In this document: piece after piece, positions 27,177 to 35,075 of the stretch | Position numbering within the stretch: position 1 is the first letter of the stretch | Layout: the number at the start of each line of letters is the position of its first letter | DNA from: CAZCCV01 sp964497515 | Lineage (GTDB): Bacteria; Armatimonadota; UBA5829; DTLH01 | Assembly: GCA_964497515.1 (NCBI GenBank) | Contig: CAZCCV010000005.1 | Coordinates: 26,045-90,044, forward strand | Direction: 5' to 3' | Length of the DNA stretch: 64,000 bases | Program-made: the position numbers and the translations under genes | Notes under the pieces: model-generated | What the model was told of the DNA's origin: nothing | Seen by the model: the letters and a program-made list of their open reading frames with translations, nothing else | Databases searched by the model: none

Positions 27177-29276
27177 TTGTCAGTACCGAAAAGACAGACG
27201 ACGCTTTCAGCGCTCACCAGACATACCGACATCCTAGTCGGACTAGCAGCGGTAGTGATCATCGGAATGATGATTATGCCGATGCCTCAATGGCTGCTGG
27301 ATATACTGCTGACGCTCAACATTACGGCGTCGCTTACAATTCTGTTAGTCACCGTTTACACAGTCCATCCGCTCGAGTTCGCTTCTTTTCCTGCGACACT
27401 GCTCGTTACAACGCTTTTTAGACTGTCACTCAACATCAGCGCGACAAGACTGATTCTCCTTCACGCGAATGCTGGCTCGGTAATCGGAGCCTTTGGTTCG
27501 GTTGTCGTCGGAGGCAACTACGTTGTTGGTGTTGTCGTATTCATTATCCTTGTTATCGTCCAGTTTGTAGTCATCACGAACGGAACAGGGCGTACGGCAG
27601 AAGTCGCAGCGCGCTTCACACTCGACGCTATGCCCGGTAAGCAGATGGCTATCGACGCCGATCTAAACGCTGGAATCATAGATGAGAGAGAGGCTCAAAC
27701 CAGACGTAAGCTGATAAGCCGCGAGGCTGACTTCTACGGAGCTATGGACGGTGCCAGCAAGTTCGTCAAAGGTGATGCAATGGCGGCGATTATTATGATC
27801 GTCGTCAACATTTTGGGCGGGTTTCTGGTTGGTATTCTGCAGAGGAATATGGATCTTATGCAGGCTTTGCAGACATATACTCTGCTTACAGTGGGGCAGG
27901 GGTTGGTTACTCAGATACCGGCACTCCTCGTATCTTCTGCAACCGGTCTTATGGTGACTAAGTCGGCATCCGAAAGCAACCTCGGAGACGATATTACTCG
28001 GGAGTTCTTCTCTCAGCCAAAGGCTCTGATGGTCACAGGTGGGGTTTGCGCGCTGATTATGCTGGTTCCAGGGATACCGAAGCTTCCATTTCTACTTGTG
28101 GCGGTGGCTTCGTATCTGTTTTCAAATATGCTGAAACAGGGCGTCAAAGGAAAATCCCCAGCAGATACACAGAGTGCTCCGGAGATTCCAAAGCGCCCAG
28201 AATCGATGACCGATCTGCTCACAGTTGACCCGATCGAAGTCGAGTTAGGTTACGGTCTGATTCCGTTGGCCGATCCGAAGCAGGGCGGAGATTTGCTTGA
28301 ACGCATTACAGCGGTTCGCAGAATGGCTGCCTCTGAGCTCGGTTTGCTGGTTCCTGCAATCAGGGTGCGTGACAATTTGCAGCTCAAGCCGAACGATTAT
28401 AGTGTGAAGCTGCGGGGGCTCGCGATAGCGGAAGGCGAGATTTATCCCGGACAGGTGCTCGCAATGAACCCCGGAACTGCCGCTCCAGAGATGCGTGGAA
28501 TCGAGACAGTAGAACCCGCTTTCGGTCTGCCTGCAACGTGGATATCCGAAGCCCAGCGCGCGGAGGCGGAGATGTCCGGCCATACGGTAGTGGATCCACT
28601 CACCGTACTGATTACGCACATGACGGAGATAATCCGAAAACACGCGCCGGAGATTCTTACACGGCAAGATACTCAAACGCTCATCGATAACCTTAAGCTG
28701 CAGTCTCCGTCGGTAGTCGAGGAGCTGGTTCCACAGTTGCTCGGTATTGGAGATGTGCAGAAAGCACTTCAGGGGCTGCTGGCAGAACGAGTCTCCGTTA
28801 AGGATTTGGCGACTATTTTTGAAGCGTTGGCCGATGGTGCTCGTCTTACGAAAGACACCGATGCTCTAACCGAATACAGCAGGCAGGCACTGGCTCGACA
28901 GATCACCAAGCAGCACCAGTCACCCGATGGTGTGGTGCGGGTGTTCGCACTCGACCCTGGTGTGGAGCAAGTAATTGCTGATGGTTTGAGGCAGACCGAT
29001 GTAGGCGTTCAGCTTGTCCTCGACCCGCAAACGGTGCACAGCATTCTAGAAGCCACAAAAGATCAGGTAGAACGCGCCGCTGCAGCAGGACTTCAGCCGG
29101 TGGCATTCTGTTCGCCGAGGGTGAGATTATACTATCGCCGACTTGTAGATCGTATGATCCCCACTCTGGCAGTATTATCGTACAACGAACTTAGCTCTGG
29201 CGTTAAGCTGGAGACCATAGGAATGGTAAGTTTAGCAAATGAAAATCCTGCGGATCAAATCCCACAGTACGCATGA
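27177..29276 (+). CDS. flhA: Flagellar export protein FlhA
   Basis: A 699-residue export gate component. The N-terminal half has eight predicted membrane helices with the FHIPEP region (RFTLDAMPGKQMAIDADLNA). The C-terminal cytoplasmic domain begins near residue 345. The start is TTG. FlhA docks export chaperones such as FliS and FlgN. Its 3' end overlaps flhF by 38 bp. Confidence 0.97.
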   Translation: MSVPKRQTTLSALTRHTDILVGLAAVVIIGMMIMPMPQWLLDILLTLNITASLTILLVTVYTVHPLEFASFPATLLVTTLFRLSLNISATRLILLHANAGSVIGAFGSVVVGGNYVVGVVVFIILVIVQFVVITNGTGRTAEVAARFTLDAMPGKQMAIDADLNAGIIDEREAQTRRKLISREADFYGAMDGASKFVKGDAMAAIIMIVVNILGGFLVGILQRNMDLMQALQTYTLLTVGQGLVTQIPALLVSSATGLMVTKSASESNLGDDITREFFSQPKALMVTGGVCALIMLVPGIPKLPFLLVAVASYLFSNMLKQGVKGKSPADTQSAPEIPKRPESMTDLLTVDPIEVELGYGLIPLADPKQGGDLLERITAVRRMAASELGLLVPAIRVRDNLQLKPNDYSVKLRGLAIAEGEIYPGQVLAMNPGTAAPEMRGIETVEPAFGLPATWISEAQRAEAEMSGHTVVDPLTVLITHMTEIIRKHAPEILTRQDTQTLIDNLKLQSPSVVEELVPQLLGIGDVQKALQGLLAERVSVKDLATIFEALADGARLTKDTDALTEYSRQALARQITKQHQSPDGVVRVFALDPGVEQVIADGLRQTDVGVQLVLDPQTVHSILEATKDQVERAAAAGLQPVAFCSPRVRLYYRRLVDRMIPTLAVLSYNELSSGVKLETIGMVSLANENPADQIPQYA

Positions 29277-30297
29277 GGCGTTAGCTGAGGCGCGCAGGCA
29301 GCTTGGTGACGATGTTACAGTGTTGCACACCAAGCGCTGCATTGAGCCTGGGCCGCTTGGGGTCGGACAGACAGAGTCTGTTGAGATACTTGTCGGTGTT
29401 GACACTCTCCCCTCTGCTCCTGTTGGGCGAGCAGCATCCGTTGTGCGAGAGGCCGCAGGAACAGATCTGGGAAGAGTTGCAGAACAGATATCAGATATTC
29501 GCGAGACCTTAGCCAGTTTGAAGGCTGGCCGGTCAGTGGTCTGCGCTGAACCGTCACCCGTTGCACAGCGATTGCAAAGAAATGGGGTGTCGAGTTCAAT
29601 CGCCGAGCTCATCGGTAATCAGTACAAGTCTGTTAATGATTCCATAGCAATCATTAGCGATATAGCCCGTCGAATCACTGTTTCAGGGGCGATAGACTGC
29701 GCAAATCAACAGGCGAGAGTTGTTCTTGTGGGGCCTACCGGGGTGGGGAAGACTACCACAATTGCGAAGTTGGCTGCCGAGTATACTCATTTGCACAAGA
29801 AGAAAGTGGCGTTAATCACACTCGATACCTATCGTATAGCTGCAGTGGAACAGCTTGCCACTTACGCGAGAATTCTGGGCATTCCACTTGAGACGGTGCT
29901 ATGTCCGGAGGATGCTGATGCCGCGATTAGAAGGCACGCCGACAAAGATCTGATATTGGTTGACACCGTCGGCAGAAGTCAGAGGAATAGAGCCGATCTG
30001 GTGGAGCTTGCTGTCTTCGTGCGGGCGACGAACCCGACTGAGACGCATCTTGTGGTTGCAGCGACTTCGAGTGCAGTAGTGCAGAAAGAGGCCGTCGAAT
30101 GCTTCCGGATGCTCAACGCTGAGGGAATCATTCTCACCAAGTTAGATGAGACACCGCAGTCCGGGTGTATCCTGGATCTTGCGGCATTCTCACTTATGCC
30201 CTATTCCTATGTGACTTTCGGTCAGGAAGTGCCAAGCGACATTTCCCTAGCTGACAGTGACCGGTTGGCCAAGCTCGTTTGGGAGGGGATGCCGTGA
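29239..30297 (+). CDS. flhF: Flagellar GTPase FlhF (SRP family)
   Basis: A 352-residue protein. N-terminal MKILRIKSHSTHEALAEARR QLGDDVTVLHTKR is the FlhF B domain. The SRP-type GTPase has VGPTGVGKTTTIAKLAA, LDTYRIAAVEQL, DTVGRSQRN and TKLDE. FlhF helps set the site of flagellar assembly at the cell pole. It lies directly before flhG, its usual partner. Confidence 0.95.
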   Translation: MKILRIKSHSTHEALAEARRQLGDDVTVLHTKRCIEPGPLGVGQTESVEILVGVDTLPSAPVGRAASVVREAAGTDLGRVAEQISDIRETLASLKAGRSVVCAEPSPVAQRLQRNGVSSSIAELIGNQYKSVNDSIAIISDIARRITVSGAIDCANQQARVVLVGPTGVGKTTTIAKLAAEYTHLHKKKVALITLDTYRIAAVEQLATYARILGIPLETVLCPEDADAAIRRHADKDLILVDTVGRSQRNRADLVELAVFVRATNPTETHLVVAATSSAVVQKEAVECFRMLNAEGIILTKLDETPQSGCILDLAAFSLMPYSYVTFGQEVPSDISLADSDRLAKLVWEGMP

Positions 30298-31190
30298 TCG
30301 ATCAAGCATCTAAGCTGAGAGAAATGATCGCGGGCCAGAGTGTGTTCGTTGAACGCATTGGAATCAATCGAAAGAACGGAAAGCGTGCGCACATCTTGGC
30401 AGTAACGAGCGGCAAAGGCGGCGTCGGCAAAACAACCGTAGCCGTCAACCTGGCCATACTGTTGGCAGAGCAGGGGCGCAGTGTGCTTCTGGTTGACGCC
30501 GACCTTGGGCTTGCAAATGTGGATGTAATTCTTGGACTGGATACGCCGCGACACATTGGTCATCTGATGATGCCAGATTTTGATGCAAGCGATGTTGCTG
30601 TAACTGGTCCGGCTGGGATTAAGGTCATCTCCGGCGGAAGCGGTTTGAAAGAACTGGCCGATGCGGGGGCTACTGAGCGCCGGATTCTTATGGACAAATT
30701 AACCAACTACAGCAACGACTTCGATTTTGTCGTAGTCGATACCAGCCCAGGAATCGGGTTCGATACTGTCGGTTTCCTTGAGTGGGCCGACCAAAGGCTC
30801 GTAGTCACAACTACCGAGCCGACGTCGTTGCGAGATACGTATGCGCTGATCAAGACAATCGATCGTCGATTGCCCGACGCTCAATTTGAACTTTTGATAA
30901 ATGTGGCATCTACAGCGGAGGCTGCTGCTGCGGTATCGGTGTTAAACGATATGTTGAGAAGGTTTCTCGGCAAGGAGTGCAACAGGTGGCACGGAGTAGT
31001 CCGCGACCCCGCTGTTCCCAAGTCAGTATGCGCAAGACAGGCACTAGCCGTTACGCTCCCGAGATGCCCAGCGATTGTCTCTTTGAGGGAATTGGCAAGA
31101 TCAGTTGACAGTTTGGCCATAAATGCAGAGCGAAGCTGCGTACAAGAGGAGGATGGCTGTGCTGTGGCGAGCAGGACATCAGGACGATAA
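30294..31190 (+). CDS. flhG: Flagellar number regulator FlhG (MinD-like ATPase)
   Basis: A 298-residue deviant Walker ATPase: VTSGKGGVGKTTVAVNLA, VDADLGLANVDVILGL and VVDTSPGIG. FlhG limits flagellar number and stimulates FlhF GTP hydrolysis. GTG 30294 has GGGAGGGG upstream and overlaps the flhF stop (GTGA). A more upstream TTG at 30279 is less likely. The C-terminus overlaps the next gene. Confidence 0.93.
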   Translation: MIDQASKLREMIAGQSVFVERIGINRKNGKRAHILAVTSGKGGVGKTTVAVNLAILLAEQGRSVLLVDADLGLANVDVILGLDTPRHIGHLMMPDFDASDVAVTGPAGIKVISGGSGLKELADAGATERRILMDKLTNYSNDFDFVVVDTSPGIGFDTVGFLEWADQRLVVTTTEPTSLRDTYALIKTIDRRLPDAQFELLINVASTAEAAAAVSVLNDMLRRFLGKECNRWHGVVRDPAVPKSVCARQALAVTLPRCPAIVSLRELARSVDSLAINAERSCVQEEDGCAVASRTSGR

Positions 31191-32172
31191 GACAGTTCTC
31201 AAACTGGTGCGGGTGAACGATCGCGTGCAGGTGCGCGTGTGGAACAAGGGTTACTTCACACGAATCGAAGATATCAGGTCGAATGATATCTGCATCTCGG
31301 CGCCACTCAACAAAGGGAAACTGGTATGGTTGCGCCAGGGAATGGAGATTCTGCTTAACATAATACAGGTAAACGGACTCAGGCAGTTCTCAGCCACTGT
31401 AAAATCCATTGAGAACAACAGGGTGCCAATGGTTGTGCTCCACAAGTTTCGTGATAAAGGCATTGTGCAGCAACGCACTTATCTGCGCGTTTGCGACAAA
31501 CTCCCTGTGAGATTTCGACGCGAAGCCGGCAATGAGGGGTGGAGTGGCTGGAAGCACAGTAATACAATCGATATATCGGGTGGTGGGCTGAGCGTTGCCG
31601 CGTCCGATGCGTGGCTCCTTGCTCCCGGTGACCTTGTGGAGGTCGATGTAATAATGCCTGAAGAGAGTGCTGTTCGAGGGGTGGCACAGGTTGTTCGCAC
31701 AGGAACAAGTCTTCTGGCAAGCAAGAAAACCGAAATCAACCTAGCGTATATCCAGATTGATGAAGATGAACAGAAACGACTCGACGGGTTTGTAACTCGA
31801 CGTAGAGCAGAGCTTGCCAAGCACAAAACGTCGTTTGTGGTCTGCGACAGTGTAGATATATCTTATCGTCCGTCGGGGCACGAACGATGGAGCGAAGCGT
31901 GCGCATACGATATGAGCCGAGAGGGCTTTCGGATGATTCTTAAAAACACAGCCGGGCTTGAGGAAGGGATTGAACTTGAAGCTGTGCTCGCGATTTCTGG
32001 CCAGTCGAAGGTGAACGCAGTCTGCAAATTGCTGTGGATTCGCCCAGCAAAAGACAACACTGAAGGCAAATACAAAGCCGGTGTAAGATTCAGAAGCATC
32101 CGGGGCAGTGGTTCTCGAATAATAAATGAGTTCCTGTTAAAGGCAGAAGAAGGCAAGCATAAGGCAGCTTAA
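31159..32172 (+). CDS. YcgR-like flagellar brake protein with tandem PilZ domains
   Basis: A 337-residue protein. An N-terminal YcgR-like domain (about residues 15-100) is followed by a PilZ domain with the c-di-GMP motifs RTYLR (R106, R110) and DISGGG (about 138-143). A second PilZ-like domain (about 225-337) retains DMSREGF but lacks the RxxxR motif, so it probably does not bind c-di-GMP. Such proteins slow the motor when c-di-GMP is high. GTG 31159 fits the AGAGGAGG at 31145-31152; ATG 31153 sits directly on that site and ATG 31123 has none. It overlaps flhG by 32 bp. Confidence 0.85.
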   Translation: MLWRAGHQDDKTVLKLVRVNDRVQVRVWNKGYFTRIEDIRSNDICISAPLNKGKLVWLRQGMEILLNIIQVNGLRQFSATVKSIENNRVPMVVLHKFRDKGIVQQRTYLRVCDKLPVRFRREAGNEGWSGWKHSNTIDISGGGLSVAASDAWLLAPGDLVEVDVIMPEESAVRGVAQVVRTGTSLLASKKTEINLAYIQIDEDEQKRLDGFVTRRRAELAKHKTSFVVCDSVDISYRPSGHERWSEACAYDMSREGFRMILKNTAGLEEGIELEAVLAISGQSKVNAVCKLLWIRPAKDNTEGKYKAGVRFRSIRGSGSRIINEFLLKAEEGKHKAA

Positions 32173-32193
32173 GCAATAGATAGCAGGTATGAA

Positions 32194-32409
32194 ATGAAGG
32201 GTTTCTGGCAGCTAATTAGTGCAATGATATCGCTTACAGCCTTTGTAGTCATCGGTGGACTGCTGTTGCTGAAGGGCGAACCCATCGATCAGGTGGGGTT
32301 GAGGGCAGTTGCTGCTGCTTTTGTGCTTTGGATCGTACTCGGCACTCTTGGAAAGATTCTAAGCTTTACCGCTTCGGCGGGAAGACCAGATGAAACACTC
32401 GATGAATAG
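32194..32409 (+). CDS. Small membrane protein, function unknown
   Basis: A 71-residue protein with two hydrophobic helices (about residues 6-26 and 36-57), a short loop KGEPIDQVG and an acidic tail. I do not recognise a family. It lies between the PilZ protein and fliA on the same strand with short spacing, so it is probably co-transcribed with the flagellar genes. Confidence 0.7.
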   Translation: MKGFWQLISAMISLTAFVVIGGLLLLKGEPIDQVGLRAVAAAFVLWIVLGTLGKILSFTASAGRPDETLDE

Positions 32410-32436
32410 TAATTCCATCGTCGGAGGATGCAAGAA

Positions 32437-33207
32437 ATGAGCAGGTTGGATGATTGCTGGCGGAGGTATAAGCTCCACGCGGATGCAGATGCCCGTCAGC
32501 AGATCATACTCACATACTCATACTTGGCCAAATACGTAGTTGACCGGATGAATCTGCGTCCCAACTCGGTCATCAGTCACGACGATCTTATCAGCCACGC
32601 CATAATGGGTCTGATTGATGCTGTAGAGAAGTTCGACCTGGAAAAGGGTGTTAAGTTCGAAACCTACGCATCTCTGCGTATGCGCGGAGCAGTTTTAGAT
32701 GCGCTCAAGTCGATTGATTGGAAGCCTCGTTCGGTTCGCGCTTCCGAACAAGATTTGCGTAATGCGTTTGCAGAGCTCGAAGCTGAATTGCAGCGTCCTG
32801 CCACAGATGAGGAAGTAGCGCGTTCGCTCGGTATCAGCGTAGACGCATTAAATAACGCGCTTGCGGACATAGGGCAGTCGGCTCTGTCTTCCCTTGAAGA
32901 GATTATGCTTTACGGGGAAGATGGCGATAGTGTAACAGGGTTGCCCGGAGGTGATCCATCCTCCGATCCGGCAATTGCTGCATTTCTCTGTGAACGAACC
33001 CGGCTGCTGGCGGAGGCGGTCGATACGCTTCCCGATAAAGAAAAACTCGTAGTCAGTCTGTACTATAAAGACGGGCTGACACTTAAAGAGATAGCGGCAG
33101 TACTGGGAGTGTCTGAATCACGGGCCTGCCAGATTCACTCAAAAGCTATGGTGCGGCTTCACGGCAAGCTCGCCAGACACAGGGATATTCTCCTCGCTGC
33201 CGCGTAG
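32437..33207 (+). CDS. fliA: Flagellar sigma factor FliA (sigma-28)
   Basis: A 256-residue sigma-70-type factor. Region 2 includes YVVDRMNLRPNSVISHDDLI followed by HAIMGLIDAVEKFDLEKGVKFETYASLRMRGAVLD. Region 4 includes LPDKEKLVVSLYYKDGLTLK followed by EIAAVLGVSESRACQIHSKA. It directs late flagellar genes and is held by FlgM until the hook is complete. ATG 32437 has CGGAGG 9-10 nt upstream; ATG 32428 is directly on that site. It lies at the end of the sigma-54 operon. Confidence 0.94.
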   Translation: MSRLDDCWRRYKLHADADARQQIILTYSYLAKYVVDRMNLRPNSVISHDDLISHAIMGLIDAVEKFDLEKGVKFETYASLRMRGAVLDALKSIDWKPRSVRASEQDLRNAFAELEAELQRPATDEEVARSLGISVDALNNALADIGQSALSSLEEIMLYGEDGDSVTGLPGGDPSSDPAIAAFLCERTRLLAEAVDTLPDKEKLVVSLYYKDGLTLKEIAAVLGVSESRACQIHSKAMVRLHGKLARHRDILLAAA

Positions 33208-33226
33208 CATCTAGGGGGGATGCAAT

Positions 33227-33511
33227 ATGGATGTTCGAGCTGCTGAACAGCGCACACTCACAACCAAACGGCTCGAATTCGACAGGACTAGACCTGTCAA
33301 GCCGAAGGAGCACACAGTGCTGGACGACCGTTTGATTGCTAGAGAGGCTTCTGACGACACTGAGGAAAAGAAGGAGCGTGAGGACTCCTTCGAACAAACG
33401 ACTGAGACACAGGATACCGAAACCGAAGAGACTTCTTCCGCCGGTTTTGACAGCAAAGACGGCGGTGACGATAGCTCTTCTGGTGGCCAAATCCTGGATG
33501 TTAGAGTTTAG
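33227..33511 (+). CDS. Acidic, disordered small protein, function unknown
   Basis: A 94-residue protein. The first 40 residues are mixed charge, followed by a very acidic Glu/Asp/Thr/Ser stretch (about 41-85), then GGQILDVRV. It is predicted to be mostly unstructured. I recognise no family. It starts 20 bp after fliA and is followed by the SwrB-like gene, so it is part of the same operon. An AGGGGGGAT stretch lies upstream of the ATG. Confidence 0.65.
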   Translation: MDVRAAEQRTLTTKRLEFDRTRPVKPKEHTVLDDRLIAREASDDTEEKKEREDSFEQTTETQDTETEETSSAGFDSKDGGDDSSSGGQILDVRV

Positions 33512-33529
33512 TCTTTTTTGGAGCAACAA

Positions 33530-33997
33530 ATGTCAAACTGGTGGTTTGTCTTTGCAGTCATAATGATGGTAGTTCTCTCGAGTGGAGTTGTGCTAGCACT
33601 CACCGTAGTGCGTGTCGCACTGGCACAGCGAGAAAGAGAGACGTTGACAATGACCGATCTTACAGCTATCGAAGAATCAGCTATGCTTCTGATCGATCAA
33701 CTGAAGTCTGAAGCCGACAGAGGCATAGTCGAACTCGACAAAAGATGCGCTGTACTAAAAGAGTTGATTACTGAAGCAGATCGTCGATTGCTTGCGCTAA
33801 AAGAAGCAGTTGTAAGCATTCCAGCGAAAGAAGAAGCAGTGAACCTCGAGTGTGGATTGCCCGCCATAGGTGATAGAGGGCGGGTAATTGCTTTAGCGGA
33901 AGGCGGTTTGAATAGCGCTGAGATTGCGAAGATCACCGGACTCGACTGTGCTGAGGTGAAGCTTGTCCTTAGCCTCAGCAAATTGCCTGCAAGCTGA
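33530..33997 (+). CDS. SwrB-like membrane-anchored coiled-coil protein (DUF6115 type)
   Basis: A 155-residue protein with one N-terminal membrane helix (WWFVFAVIMMVVLSSGVVLA), a long cytoplasmic coiled coil (about 35-105) and a C-terminal helix-turn-helix-like motif (VIALAEGGLNSAEIAKITGL, then AEVKLVLSLSK). That order and the position after fliA match SwrB (YlxL) of Bacillus, which activates the FliF-FliG-FliP basal body. Sequence identity beyond the C-terminal motif looks low. ATG 33530 has GGAG 6 nt upstream. It is the last gene before the terminator. Confidence 0.7.
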   Translation: MSNWWFVFAVIMMVVLSSGVVLALTVVRVALAQRERETLTMTDLTAIEESAMLLIDQLKSEADRGIVELDKRCAVLKELITEADRRLLALKEAVVSIPAKEEAVNLECGLPAIGDRGRVIALAEGGLNSAEIAKITGLDCAEVKLVLSLSKLPAS

Positions 33998-33999
33998 TT

Positions 34000-34047
34000 C
34001 TCTTTTCTCAAAAGAGGAAGAGCCGCCATCATCTGGCGGCTCTTCCT
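34000..34047. terminator. Bidirectional hairpin terminator between convergent gene runs
   Basis: A perfect 14-bp stem (34015-34028 with 34034-34047, loop TCATC; core GAAGAGCCGCCA) lies between the SwrB-like gene (+) and flagellin 1 (-). A second, overlapping hairpin CTCTTTT-CTC-AAAAGAG (34000-34016) supplies T-rich sequence for the - strand direction. It probably ends the flgB operon and the flagellin 1 transcript. Confidence 0.85.
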
Positions 34048-34073
34048 GCGTACTTTCGGTTATGCTCCCGGCA

Positions 34074-34895
34074 CTATCTAAGCAGTTGAAGCAGGGCCTG
34101 CGGGGCCTGATTCGCTTGAGTGAGCATTGCAGTGCCAGCCTGCATCAGGATCTGGTTTCTGGTGAAAGACACCATTTCCTGGGCCATGTCAGCGTCTCTG
34201 ATTGTGCTCTCAGATGCTGCGATGTTCTCTTTGGCAACTCCGAGCGACTGAATGTTGCTCTCGAGGTCTCTCTGAATCGCACCAAGATTGGCTCGTTGCG
34301 TGGATACAGTGCTAATCGCTTCGTCAAGTGCAGTGATCGCCGCCTCAGCGTCATCCTCGACATCGATGTCATCAATGCCCAGTTCGTCTGATGCGGCAGA
34401 AGCGATTTCAACATCTGTGGTCTGACCAGCGTTAGAACCGATCTGGAACACCAGCGCCTCATCTGTAGCGCTGCCATCCAGCAGCTTGACGTTGCCGAAC
34501 TGGGTGTTCGAAGCGATTCTGTCGAGAGCTGCCAACGACGAACTAACCTGTGCTTGGTCGGCCTTCAGTGCGGTTTCGTCGTTTACACCGGCGTTGGCTG
34601 CGTGCAGCGCAAGGTTGCGCATGGTGCGAAGCAAGTTGTGAACCTCAGAGAGGGCGGCCTCAGCAGTTTTGATGAGGTTAACCGCATCACTCGAGTTGGA
34701 TATAGCCTGTCCAAGGCCTTCCACCTGAGCTCTCAGGTTCTCGGAAATCGCCAGACCTGCCGGGTCATCGGAAGCTCTGTTGATTCTGTAGCCAGAAGAC
34801 AGCTTCTCGATTGATGATCCGAGAGCGTGGTCTGTGTTCTGCAACTGTCTGTGTGCATTCAGAGCAGCCGCATTCAGGTTAATTCTAAGAGACAT
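34074..34895 (-). CDS. Flagellin (copy 1)
   Basis: A 273-residue filament subunit. N-terminal MSLRINLNAAALNAHRQLQN is followed by SSGYRINRASDDPAGLAISE, and the C-terminus is FTRNQILMQAGTAMLTQANQ APQALLQLLR. These are the conserved D0/D1 domains. The middle is short, so the surface domains are nearly absent. It is nearly identical to the flagellin at 39293: positions 34077-34648 are base-for-base the same as 39299-39870, and the 5' 247 bp carry 17 differences. AAGGAGG lies before the ATG. Confidence 0.97.
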   Translation of the reverse strand: MSLRINLNAAALNAHRQLQNTDHALGSSIEKLSSGYRINRASDDPAGLAISENLRAQVEGLGQAISNSSDAVNLIKTAEAALSEVHNLLRTMRNLALHAANAGVNDETALKADQAQVSSSLAALDRIASNTQFGNVKLLDGSATDEALVFQIGSNAGQTTDVEIASAASDELGIDDIDVEDDAEAAITALDEAISTVSTQRANLGAIQRDLESNIQSLGVAKENIAASESTIRDADMAQEMVSFTRNQILMQAGTAMLTQANQAPQALLQLLR

Positions 34896-34917
34896 ACGTT
34901 TCCTCCTTGAGATTTGA

Positions 34918-34953
34918 CCCCACCATCAAGTGGGGATTGAGGCATCTTGCCTC
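34918..34953 (-). promoter_or_regulatory. Two hairpins in the flagellin 1 leader
   Basis: On the - strand the leader contains GAGGC-AAGAT-GCCTC (34939-34953), then CCCCAC-TTGATG-GTGGGG (34918-34935), ending 23 nt before the start codon and just before AAGGAGG. They may control stability or translation of the flagellin mRNA. Neither loop holds a GGA. No convincing promoter was found in 34954-35075. Confidence 0.55.
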
Positions 34954-35075
34954 CCTTTTGTTCTTCCCTACACGAGATAGGTTGCTGACACAGCAGAATT
35001 ACCAGTTTTGCCAGTATCATGTATTTTTACCGGTTTCTGCCATATCCTTGTCACTCAGATTTGTTTTCAGTCATT

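Noticed and set aside
34145..34477. 110-codon ORF on the same strand inside flagellin 1 in another frame, also present in flagellin 2 at 39367
   Set aside because: It is identical in both copies only because the flagellin tract is identical. It lies wholly inside the flagellin frame.
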